This document shows positions 1 through 5,219 of a stretch of 5,219 bases of DNA, one piece after another. Numbering within the stretch: the stretch's first letter is position 1; every line of letters begins with the position of its first letter. The translations under genes were made by a program, and so were the position numbers. Source of the stretch: a bacterium UBA6154. GTDB lineage: Bacteria > Actinomycetota > Actinomycetes > S36-B12. The stretch spans positions 1 to 5,219 of the forward strand of contig DIUQ01000013.1 of assembly GCA_002422375.1 (NCBI GenBank), in the 5' to 3' direction. The notes beneath the pieces are model-generated. The model saw only the letters and a program-made list of their open reading frames with translations. It had not been told where the DNA came from and did not search any database.

Positions 1-106
1 TGGCTTCCGCGAAAAGGTCGTCGAGCCGTGAGGCCCCGTCCAGCATGGAGTACTCAGTGTGCACATGCAGGTGAGTAAACCCTGCGGCGCCGTCTGCGTT
101 ACTCAC
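1..106 (-). CDS. dnaE: DNA polymerase III alpha subunit, N-terminal fragment (runs off left edge)
   Basis: Replicative DNA polymerase catalytic subunit; only the first 35 codons lie in the window and the gene continues past base 1. The translation has the HLHVHTEYSMLDGA signature (about residues 12-25) that opens the PHP domain of bacterial DnaE, including the metal-site H-x-H pattern (H14, H16). The start is GTG at 106-104. An in-frame TAG at 121-119 lies four codons upstream and the PHP motif begins 11 residues in, so no other start is reasonable. The nearest Shine-Dalgarno-like element is AGAAGG, 8 bases before the GTG; it is weak and is part of a 14-base tandem repeat that fills the leader. 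DnaE proteins are usually somewhat under 1200 residues, so almost all of the gene is outside the window. It lies 104 bases downstream of rluD, an order familiar in Actinobacteria. Identity is secure; the catalytic palm domain cannot be seen. Confidence 0.93.
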   Translation of the reverse strand, partial: MSNADGAAGFTHLHVHTEYSMLDGASRLDDLFAEA

Positions 107-110
107 AATC

Positions 111-175
111 CCAACCTTCTATATCCAACCTTCTGAGTCCAACCTTCTATATCCAACCTTCTGAGTCCAACCTTT
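111..175. repeat. 14-base tandem repeat in the dnaE leader (4.6 copies, alternating A/B units)
   Basis: On the plus strand the units are CCAACCTTCTATAT (111-124), CCAACCTTCTGAGT (125-138), CCAACCTTCTATAT (139-152), CCAACCTTCTGAGT (153-166) and a partial CCAACCTTT (167-175). The A and B units alternate, so 111-138 and 139-166 are exact copies of one 28-base unit. The array ends 4 bases from the dnaE GTG. Read on the dnaE strand, each full unit contains AGAAGG, a weak Shine-Dalgarno-like core, so the leader carries such cores every 14 bases. This is seen directly. Any effect on dnaE translation, or any copy-number variation, is inference. Confidence 0.95.
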
Positions 176-195
176 ATCGGCCTCTTAATGCTGCA

Positions 196-202
196 CTCCT
201 CC
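196..202 (-). promoter_or_regulatory. Strong Shine-Dalgarno sequence GGAGGAG with no standard start codon nearby
   Basis: Just after the rluD stop, the minus strand reads GGAGGAG, the best anti-16S match in the rluD-dnaE gap. Six bases after it is ATT (189-187), a rare start codon. The GTG that overlaps its end leads to TAA after two sense codons. The dnaE GTG is about 90 bases away, too far for direct use. It may be a relic of an older dnaE or leader start that was pushed away by the 14-base repeats. Confidence 0.5.
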
Positions 203-210
203 GGAAAGCT

Positions 211-1134
211 CTATCCGCGCAAGATGTCCAGAGCACGGACCAGATCCTCCGAATATGTACTTGTTAACTCCACACGCTCACCGGTCCGAGGGTGATCAAA
301 GGACAACTCCACAGCATGAAGCCACTGACGATTGAGCCCTAGACGTTCGGCAAGAACCGGATCTCCACCGTACATTGTGTCCCCCACAATCGGGTGGCGC
401 ATCGCGGACATGTGCACTCTAATTTGATGGGTTCGCCCCGTTTCCAGATCCACACTTAATAGCGATGCATGCCGAAAGGCCTCCAGGGTTTCGTAGTGCG
501 TGATGCTGGGTTTTCCTGCGGTTGTCACGGCGTACTTGTATTCATGTCCCGGATGGCGCCCAATGGCAGCATCGACTGTCCCCACGAGCGGGTCCAATAA
601 TCCCTGAACAACCGCGTGATACACCTTGTGGACTTCGCGGTGCCGGAAGAGGTTTTTCATACGTGAGTACGCGAGTTCATTTTTCGCCACAGCCATGAGC
701 CCGGAGGTTCCAGCATCAAGCCGGTGCACGATCCCTTCACGTTCAGGTGCACCTGATGTGCTGATGGCAAAGCCGGCGGCGGCCAAACCACCAATAACAG
801 TTGGGCCGTCCCACCCGCGGCTGGGGTGTGCCGCGACACCTGGTGGCTTGTCCACAACAACAATGTCATTGTCGTCAAAGACAATCGTCATGCCAGGAAC
901 AGGTTCAGCAACAATTTCAATGGGTTCTGGGCTGGGGGCGGCATCCATGTTGATGTCTAAAACCTGATCGGCGCTCACCCGATCACTCTTGCTCAGCACC
1001 TTGGCGCCGGAGGTGACCCCGCCTGCGGACAAGATGGTGGCTGCCTGGGAGCGGCTGAGACCAAGTATTCGCGTTAACGCGATATCAACACGCTCGCCTT
1101 CGATACCTTCTGGGACGGTGACTATTCGAGACAC
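211..1134 (-). CDS. rluD: RluA/RluD-family 23S rRNA pseudouridine synthase
   Basis: Isomerises uridines to pseudouridine in ribosomal RNA, by family most likely in 23S rRNA; the exact target cannot be read from sequence. The 307-residue protein has an N-terminal S4 RNA-binding domain (about residues 14-61), then the catalytic domain. Motifs seen are VVVDKPPGVAAHP (92-104), HRLDAGTSGLM (137-147) with the catalytic aspartate at D140, and ETGRTHQIRVH (231-241). Length is normal for the actinobacterial family. The start is GTG at 1134-1132, only 5 bases after the lspA TAA, with no good Shine-Dalgarno sequence, so translation probably depends on coupling to lspA. Downstream, the same frame stays open for 35 codons past the TAG and ends in a TGA overlapping the dnaE start. 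Family assignment is firm; the symbol rluD rather than a sister paralogue is the usual naming for this neighbourhood. Confidence 0.93.
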   Translation of the reverse strand: MSRIVTVPEGIEGERVDIALTRILGLSRSQAATILSAGGVTSGAKVLSKSDRVSADQVLDINMDAAPSPEPIEIVAEPVPGMTIVFDDNDIVVVDKPPGVAAHPSRGWDGPTVIGGLAAAGFAISTSGAPEREGIVHRLDAGTSGLMAVAKNELAYSRMKNLFRHREVHKVYHAVVQGLLDPLVGTVDAAIGRHPGHEYKYAVTTAGKPSITHYETLEAFRHASLLSVDLETGRTHQIRVHMSAMRHPIVGDTMYGGDPVLAERLGLNRQWLHAVELSFDHPRTGERVELTSTYSEDLVRALDILRG

Positions 1135-1139
1135 GTGGC

Positions 1140-1697
1140 TTACCGGGGACCGCGAGTGCCGTCAATATTGAAGCCCTTCACGAGAAGAAATGCGATGGTG
1201 GCTCCCGAGATGACCACTGCCATGTCGGCAACATTAAAGATCGCGAAGTAGGGCAATTGAATGAAGTCGACAACAAAACCTTGAAATGGGCCCGGTGCAC
1301 GAAACATCCGATCGATGAGGTTCCCAACGGCGCCCCCCAAGAGTCCTCCGAGTGCGAGCGCCCACGGCAAACTTCCCAATTTGCGCGCATAACGGAAAAT
1401 GAGAAACACGACAACCAGTGCGATGGATGTGAAAACCCACGTGATACCCGTGCCAATGGAAAAGGCTGCGCCGGTATTTTCGGCATAAGTAAATTTCAGA
1501 AACCCACCGAGAAGTTCTACCGATCCCTCGCCGGACGTGCGTCGCGGTAGGAGGAACTCTTGCGCCCAATATTTGGTGAGTTGGTCAACGAGTATCACCG
1601 AAATGGCAGTGATACCAAAGGCCGTGAGATCCCGTCGATTTGCCCGTTGAGCAACCAGAGATTCCGGTCCACTACTCTCCACCCGGCCACTCTCCAC
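1140..1697 (-). CDS. lspA: Lipoprotein signal peptidase (signal peptidase II)
   Basis: Membrane aspartyl protease that cleaves the signal peptide of diacylglyceryl-modified prolipoproteins before the lipobox cysteine, after Lgt has acted. The protein shows four hydrophobic segments (about residues 26-45, 84-102, 111-128 and 152-174). Conserved blocks are VDQLTK (37-42), AENTGAAF (72-79), GNLIDR with catalytic D129, VVDFIQLP (142-149) and FNVADMAV with catalytic D158. At 185 residues it is slightly longer than short family members because of a polar N-terminal stretch of about 22 residues. The start is uncertain. GTG at 1697 has only a weak TAGAG upstream, whereas the in-frame GTG at 1682 (codon 6) has GGAG 9 bases before it; both sit in a 15-base repeat. 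It lies 52 bases after the TraR/DksA gene and 5 bases before rluD, so it is probably co-transcribed with both. Confidence 0.95.
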   Translation of the reverse strand: MESGRVESSGPESLVAQRANRRDLTAFGITAISVILVDQLTKYWAQEFLLPRRTSGEGSVELLGGFLKFTYAENTGAAFSIGTGITWVFTSIALVVVFLIFRYARKLGSLPWALALGGLLGGAVGNLIDRMFRAPGPFQGFVVDFIQLPYFAIFNVADMAVVISGATIAFLLVKGFNIDGTRGPR

Positions 1698-1708
1698 CTG
1701 ACCACTCT
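1674..1708. repeat. 15-base imperfect tandem repeat at the lspA start
   Basis: On the plus strand ACTCTCCACC occurs at 1674-1683 and again 15 bases on at 1689-1698, and CCACTCT at 1687-1693 recurs at 1702-1708. This is about 2.3 copies of a 15-base unit. On the lspA strand each full unit reads GTGGAGAGT, so the repeat copies a candidate GTG start, and the GGAG of one unit acts as Shine-Dalgarno for the next. In protein it gives the five-residue repeat MESGR/VESSG. Confidence 0.8.
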
Positions 1709-1749
1709 ACGCAATGCCAGCACGGCCAGCAGGTGAGACCTTCAGGTGA

Positions 1750-2682
1750 CTAGATTCTTTCTTCGGCGACCTTGCACGCCATGCACAGCGTTGCCCGAGG
1801 GAAGGCCTGCAAGCGAAGTTTGCCGATCGCCTTGCCGCACCCTTCACAGACTCCGTAACTACGGTTATCGATGCGCGCCAGTGCATGACGTACCTGCAAG
1901 AGCATCTCCCGGGCATTATTCGCCAGGGACATTTCATGCTCACGCTCAAATGTTTTACTTCCCGCATCGGCTTGATCGTCGCCAGCGCCGTCACCTGAGT
2001 CACGAATCAGATCGGCCAGACCAACCTCGGCCATCTCAATTTCCTCGAGAAGCCGTGTTTCATCCAGGTGGAGAGCCTTTCGAATCTCATTGAGTTCCGG
2101 CTTAGTCCACGGCGTCTCGTCCTCCCGGACAATCATGGCCTGGGGGTTGGCGGTCGGTCGTGGGGAAATGACCTTGGTGATACCTGGAACTGGTTTGGCC
2201 TTCTTTTTAGGCATGGCAATCACGTTGCCGAATTTCTTGATAACTGGGGGCGCAGGTGGCTCCGGGGTTTCAGCGACTGCGGGCGGATCAACCACAGTTG
2301 CCTTCACCTTCGAATCAGAGGCCTTGGTAGCAGACTTCGTGGCAGGAGCTTTCTTCGCTGGAGCCTTCTTCGCGGCAACCTTCTTCGCAACCGGCTTCTT
2401 CACAGCAGCTTTCTTCGCAACCGGCTTCTTCGCAGCAGCTTTCTTGACAGCAGCCTTCTTCGCGGCAGGCTTCTTCGCTGGAGCCTTCTTCGCGGCAGGC
2501 TTCTTAGCTGGAGCCTTCTTGACGGCAGCCTTCTTCGCTGGAGCCTTCTTCGCTGGAGCCTTCTTCGCGGCAGGCTTCTTCGCGGCAGGCTTCTTCACAG
2601 CAGCTTTCTTGACTGCAGCCTTCTTCGCGGCAGGCTTCTTTGCTGGAGCCTTCTTCGCCGTTGCTTTTTTTGTACCTGCCAT
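1750..2682 (-). CDS. TraR/DksA-family C4 zinc-finger protein with histone-H1-like lysine-rich N-terminal tail
   Basis: Predicted transcription factor of the DksA/TraR type, whose relatives bind RNA polymerase through the secondary channel. The 310-residue protein has three parts. Residues 1-120 are a tail of K, A, P and V with 22 unbroken KK dyads at positions 5-6, 10-11 and so on to 110-111. Residues 121-190 form a proline-rich linker with a basic patch, MPKKKAKP (157-164). Residues 191-310 are the DksA-like part: helical segments around 193-228 and 243-272, separated by an acidic turn ([12 protein letters not shown]), then a C4 zinc finger C279-x2-C282-x17-C300-x2-C303. That spacing equals E. 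coli DksA. I chose ATG at 2682-2680 because AAGGGGG lies 9 bases upstream and the tail follows at once. An in-frame extension to 2955 would overlap divergent ileS and has no family resemblance. First gene of the lspA-rluD-dnaE cluster. The tail probably binds DNA or RNA, by analogy with HupB and histone H1; this is inference. Confidence 0.92.
   Translation of the reverse strand: MAGTKKATAKKAPAKKPAAKKAAVKKAAVKKPAAKKPAAKKAPAKKAPAKKAAVKKAPAKKPAAKKAPAKKPAAKKAAVKKAAAKKPVAKKAAVKKPVAKKVAAKKAPAKKAPATKSATKASDSKVKATVVDPPAVAETPEPPAPPVIKKFGNVIAMPKKKAKPVPGITKVISPRPTANPQAMIVREDETPWTKPELNEIRKALHLDETRLLEEIEMAEVGLADLIRDSGDGAGDDQADAGSKTFEREHEMSLANNAREMLLQVRHALARIDNRSYGVCEGCGKAIGKLRLQAFPRATLCMACKVAEERI
2350..2670 (-). 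repeat. 15-base coding repeat encoding the (A/P)(A/P/V)(A/V)KK tail
   Basis: Within the TraR/DksA gene, codons 5-111 form a continuous five-codon repeat. On the plus strand it appears as units such as TTCTTCGCGGCAGGC and TTCTTCGCTGGAGCC, with TTCTTC (KK) recurring every 15 bases and the three codons between varying among Ala, Pro and Val. There are 22 KK positions with no frame break. Codon variation between units suggests an old array kept in phase by selection, although identical neighbouring units also point to recent duplication. Such tracts can change length by slippage or recombination. Confidence 0.9.
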
Positions 2683-2691
2683 GGTGTGGTG

Positions 2692-2698
2692 CCCCCTT
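2692..2698 (-). promoter_or_regulatory. Shine-Dalgarno of the TraR/DksA gene
   Basis: AAGGGGG on the minus strand, 9 bases before the ATG at 2682. It fixes the start at the beginning of the lysine-rich tail rather than the longer in-frame reading that begins at 2955. Confidence 0.6.
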
Positions 2699-2738
2699 GG
2701 GAGAATGCTGTTTATCGGGCTAGTAACGCGGTGTTGCT

Positions 2739-2754
2739 TGTGAATATGTGAAAA
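2739..2754. repeat. Direct repeat TGTGAATA / TGTGAAAA in the divergent promoter region
   Basis: TGTGAA occurs at 2739-2744 and 2747-2752, an 8-base periodicity, about 57 bases upstream of the TraR/DksA start and 114 upstream of ileS. It could be a paired half-site for a regulator or simply an AT-rich promoter element. No known regulator is recognised. Confidence 0.4.
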
Positions 2755-2776
2755 TGCGCCTCTCAGCGCACGTGCG
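2755..2776. repeat. Inverted repeats: TGCGC/GCGCA stem and palindrome CGCACGTGCG
   Basis: TGCGC (2755-2759) and GCGCA (2766-2770) form a five-base-pair stem with a six-base loop. Overlapping it, CGCACGTGCG (2767-2776) is a perfect 10-base palindrome. The two structures share bases 2767-2770, so as RNA they would compete; as DNA the palindrome could be an operator. No partner protein can be named. Confidence 0.45.
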
Positions 2777-2790
2777 AATGCTATTGCCCA

Positions 2791-2826
2791 GCCGGTAAAG
2801 TTGTGAAGTGCCCTCCGGGTTACGGC
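2791..2826 (+). other. Possible leader hairpin upstream of ileS
   Basis: GCCGGTAA (2791-2798) can pair with TTACGGC (2820-2826) as seven base pairs with one bulged G at 2795. Inside the loop, CCC (2811-2813) faces GGG (2817-2819). Immediately after it, GTTC and GAAC (2827-2830, 2833-2836) form a further tight inverted repeat. If ileS transcription starts upstream of 2791, this would be a structured leader. If the TAAAGT at 2796 is the promoter, it would not be transcribed whole. Confidence 0.3.
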
Positions 2827-2853
2827 GTTCCAGAACGATTCCACCCTTGCGAC

Positions 2854-2858
2854 GAAAG
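2854..2858 (+). promoter_or_regulatory. Weak Shine-Dalgarno of ileS
   Basis: GAAAG ends 7 bases before the ATG at 2866. It matches the outer part of the anti-Shine-Dalgarno complement (AGAAAGG) rather than the GGAGG core. No better site lies in the preceding 40 bases. The ATG is preferred over the in-frame GTG at 2803 because the protein then begins just before the family's conserved N-terminal region. Confidence 0.4.
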
Positions 2859-2865
2859 TGACTGC

Positions 2866-5219
2866 ATGTATAAATCTGTGCCTCCTGCGGTGAACCTCAC
2901 CGAGTTGGAACATGAAGTCCTCGCGTTCTGGGACCACGAGGGCACATTTGCCCAATCCCTACAACGCAGCGAAGGGCGCCCCCGATGGACCTTCTATGAG
3001 GGTCCGCCCACGGCGAATGGAACCCCGGGTGCTCACCACCTGGAAGCCAGAGCGTTTAAGGACATATTCCCCCGCTACCGAACCATGAAGGGCTACCACG
3101 TCCCGCGTCAAGCAGGCTGGGATTGCCACGGGCTGCCCGTGGAACTAGCCGTGGAAAAGGAATTGGGGTTCACCGGCAAAGGTGACATCGAGGAATTCGG
3201 TGTTGCCGAATTCAACGCGAAGTGTCGTGAGTCGGTTCTGCGCCATGTCGACGAGTTCACCGCCATGACCCACCGAATGGGGTACTGGGTCGACATGGAT
3301 AGCGCCTACTGGACCATGGATCCGCAATATGTCCAGTCCGTTTGGTGGTCCCTCAAGCAGATTTTCCGTTCGGGTTTATTGGTTCAAGATCACCGAGTGT
3401 CCCCGTATTGCCCTCGATGCGGAACCGGTCTGAGCGACCACGAGTTGGCACAGGGCTACGAAGAGGTAGTTGACCCCTCTGTCTATGTTCGTTTCCCGGT
3501 CACGAGCTGCACACTGGCTGAAAAGTATGCGGATCTCAACCTGCTTATTTGGACGACAACTCCGTGGACGCTCGTTTCCAACACCGCGGTGGCGGTTAAA
3601 CCCTCAGCCCAGTACTGCGTGGTGAGTTTTGAGGGTTCGCACTATGTCGTTGCCCACGAATTGGTGGAGCAGGTCTTTGGACCGTCAACCGATCCAGATG
3701 GCTCCCCCAGGTATGCCGTCGAAGAATGTTTCCCGGGAACTGAGCTTGAGCGGATCCACTATCAACGACCATTCAATCTTGTCGAGATTCCCGATGCTCA
3801 CTTTGTGCTCTTGGCTGACTACGTCACAACAGACGATGGCACGGGTCTGGTACATCAAGCCCCAGCTTTTGGAGCCGATGACCTGATCACCTGTCGGGCA
3901 TACGGGCTGCCCGTTGTGAACCCAATTGCGCCCAATGGAACCTTCGATGACTCTGTTCCCCTCGTCGGTGGTGTATTTTTCAAAAGTGCTGACACAACCC
4001 TGACCGAGGACCTCTCCGCACGTGGATTGTTGTTCCGGATGGAAAACTACGAGCACGCTTATCCACATTGCTGGCGTTGTCACACGCCGTTGATCTATTA
4101 CGCGCAACCCTCCTGGTACATCCGAACAACGGCTATCAAAGACCAACTGATGGCTCAAAATGAGCAGACGAATTGGTTCCCAGAGACGATTCAATGGGGT
4201 CGATATGGTGACTGGCTGACCAACAACGTGGACTGGGCGCTCTCGCGAAACCGATTCTGGGGAACCCCCCTTCCAATTTGGCGCTGCGAGAACAATCACC
4301 TCACCGCTATTGAGTCACTGGCCGAGTTGAGTGAGCTGACCGGGCGGGATCTCTCCGACCTCGACCCGCATCGACCATTCATTGATGCCGTGACCTTCCC
4401 TTGCGGCGAATGCGGTGAAATCGCAACTCGTGTGCCCGAAGTCATTGACTGTTGGTACGACTCAGGCGCCATGCCCTTTGCTGCCCAGCACTACCCACAG
4501 TCCCCCGTCGATACTTTCACCGACCAGTACCCCGCGGACTTTATCTGCGAAGCCATTGATCAAACACGTGGCTGGTTTTACACATTGATGGCCATTGGAA
4601 CCCTGGTGTTCCAGGAGTCTTCTTATAAAAATGTTGTGTGCTTGGGACATATCCTTGATGAAGATGGTCGCAAGATGAGTAAGCATCTGGGGAACGTGCT
4701 CGAGCCCATCCCTCTGATGGATCAGCATGGGGCCGATGCTGTCCGCTGGTTCATGCTCGCCAGCGGCTCTCCGTGGCAATCTCGCCGGGTAGGTCACAAT
4801 GCCATTGCCGACGTCGTGCGGAAATCACTTTTAACTTACTGGAACACGGTGTCCTTTTTGGCGCTGTACGCCCGCAGTGCACCATGGCAGCCCAGCGACG
4901 GGGCGCCACCTTTGGAAGAACGCCCGATCATGGACAGGTGGCTTATCAACGAAGCCCACGCATTGTCTTCGGAGGTCGACCATGCTCTGGAGACATTTGA
5001 CACACAAAAAGGTGGCCGCCTGATCGCGGAGTTCATCGACAATCTGTCGAATTGGTACGTCCGACGCACCCGCCGTCGATTCTGGGAAGGTGACCCGGCT
5101 GCACTGGCCACGCTGCATGAAGCCGTTCACGTCGTCACCCTGTGCATGGCTCCCTTCACACCATTTATTACCGAACGCGTGTGGCAGGACCTTTTCCGCT
5201 CCACCGATACTTCCGCTCC
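2866..5219 (+). CDS. ileS: Isoleucyl-tRNA synthetase, IleS2 (eukaryote-like) type, 3' end missing
   Basis: Class I aminoacyl-tRNA synthetase that charges tRNA-Ile. The frame is open from ATG 2866 to the right edge, 784 codons; related enzymes are usually about 1040-1110 residues, so the end of the anticodon-binding and C-terminal region lies outside. Seen in order: EGPPTANG (45-52), then GAHH (55-58) in the place of the HIGH motif; [18 protein letters not shown] (84-101); YCPRCG (181-186); the editing domain with TTPWTL (231-236) and [15 protein letters not shown] (325-339), which contains the conserved editing aspartate; HCWRC (401-405); PCGECG (512-517); YDSGAMPF (531-538); DQTRGWFY (565-572); KMSKHLGN (603-610); and the anticodon-binding domain from about residue 688 (IMDRWLI). 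The editing site looks intact, so valine proofreading is expected. Transcribed divergently from the TraR/DksA gene. Identity is certain; the GAHH signature is the notable point. Confidence 0.96.
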   Translation, partial: MYKSVPPAVNLTELEHEVLAFWDHEGTFAQSLQRSEGRPRWTFYEGPPTANGTPGAHHLEARAFKDIFPRYRTMKGYHVPRQAGWDCHGLPVELAVEKELGFTGKGDIEEFGVAEFNAKCRESVLRHVDEFTAMTHRMGYWVDMDSAYWTMDPQYVQSVWWSLKQIFRSGLLVQDHRVSPYCPRCGTGLSDHELAQGYEEVVDPSVYVRFPVTSCTLAEKYADLNLLIWTTTPWTLVSNTAVAVKPSAQYCVVSFEGSHYVVAHELVEQVFGPSTDPDGSPRYAVEECFPGTELERIHYQRPFNLVEIPDAHFVLLADYVTTDDGTGLVHQAPAFGADDLITCRAYGLPVVNPIAPNGTFDDSVPLVGGVFFKSADTTLTEDLSARGLLFRMENYEHAYPHCWRCHTPLIYYAQPSWYIRTTAIKDQLMAQNEQTNWFPETIQWGRYGDWLTNNVDWALSRNRFWGTPLPIWRCENNHLTAIESLAELSELTGRDLSDLDPHRPFIDAVTFPCGECGEIATRVPEVIDCWYDSGAMPFAAQHYPQSPVDTFTDQYPADFICEAIDQTRGWFYTLMAIGTLVFQESSYKNVVCLGHILDEDGRKMSKHLGNVLEPIPLMDQHGADAVRWFMLASGSPWQSRRVGHNAIADVVRKSLLTYWNTVSFLALYARSAPWQPSDGAPPLEERPIMDRWLINEAHALSSEVDHALETFDTQKGGRLIAEFIDNLSNWYVRRTRRRFWEGDPAALATLHEAVHVVTLCMAPFTPFITERVWQDLFRSTDTSA

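Larger units (their letters stand above)
2683..2865. promoter_or_regulatory. Divergent intergenic region between the TraR/DksA gene and ileS
   Basis: These 183 bases must hold the promoters for both ileS (plus) and the TraR/DksA-lspA-rluD-dnaE cluster (minus), since the two start codons face away from each other. No strong promoter is visible. The best -10-like box for ileS is TAAAGT (2796-2801), and its upstream -35 is poor. The region holds a TGTGAA direct repeat, a 10-base palindrome and a bulged inverted repeat, listed separately. No TGG occurs from 2701 to 2865, so the TGG bulge of a T-box that would pair with the tRNA 3' end is absent near the ileS start. Confidence 0.6.

Noticed and set aside
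626..967. Plus-strand reading frame opposite rluD
   Set aside because: It lies across the conserved pseudouridine synthase catalytic region on the other strand and is best explained as a shadow frame.
1698..1749. Possible terminator between the TraR/DksA gene and lspA
   Set aside because: Only a four-pair ACCT/AGGT inverted repeat and a GCTGGC direct repeat are present, with no stable stem and no T-run.
2134..2214. Internal start (Met157 or Met183) giving a short, tail-less TraR/DksA protein
   Set aside because: Neither ATG has a convincing Shine-Dalgarno sequence upstream, so there is no evidence for a separate short product.
2714..2733. TAACGCGGTG-like stretch considered as a T-box core
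   Set aside because: It lacks the TGG and the ACCGCG arrangement of the T-box and lies too far upstream of the ileS start.
2068..2751. Long plus-strand reading frames opposite the TraR/DksA gene (2068-2751 and 2090-2743)
   Set aside because: They are the antisense of the 15-base lysine/alanine repeat, giving low-complexity Phe/Ala or Leu/Arg protein. The opposite strand has a recognised zinc-finger domain.
2683..2955. N-terminal extension of the TraR/DksA protein by 91 residues, giving 401
   Set aside because: It would overlap the start of divergent ileS, has no family resemblance, and the ATG at 2682 has its own Shine-Dalgarno followed directly by the lysine-rich tail.
3685..4299. 204-codon minus-strand reading frame inside ileS
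   Set aside because: It is antisense to strongly conserved IleS sequence, resembles no family I know, and has no supporting context.

Overview
The window looks like a housekeeping stretch of an actinomycetote (actinobacterial) chromosome. The evidence is the linked gene set TraR/DksA protein - lspA - rluD-type pseudouridine synthase - dnaE next to ileS, the frequent GTG starts, the lysine/alanine/proline-rich tail of the kind seen on actinobacterial DNA-binding proteins, and an isoleucyl-tRNA synthetase of the eukaryote-like (IleS2) type. Base composition is moderate for the phylum (by eye a little above half G+C), so a lineage below the high-GC extreme is plausible. I cannot name a genus.

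Layout, minus strand, in order of transcription from right to left: (1) 2682-1750, a C4 zinc-finger TraR/DksA family protein with a long histone-H1-like tail of KK dyads spaced exactly five residues apart; (2) 1697-1140, lspA, lipoprotein signal peptidase; (3) 1134-211, an RluA/RluD-family 23S rRNA pseudouridine synthase; (4) 106-1, the first 35 codons of dnaE, the replicative DNA polymerase III alpha subunit. The gaps are 52, 5 and 104 bases and no strong terminator is visible, so this is probably one operon or a read-through cluster. Plus strand: 2866 to the right edge, ileS (784 codons visible, 3' end missing), transcribed divergently from the TraR/DksA gene across a 183-base region.

The genes do not form one pathway. 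They are growth-linked functions: transcription control, lipoprotein maturation, ribosome modification, replication and tRNA charging. I found no mobile element, CRISPR array, RNA gene or defence system. The points worth a second look are the tail-zinc-finger fusion, the swapped HIGH signature (GAHH) in IleS, a 14-base tandem repeat in the dnaE leader together with a displaced Shine-Dalgarno sequence and a readable extension of the rluD frame, a 15-base repeat that duplicates the lspA start, and an ileS leader with no T-box match.
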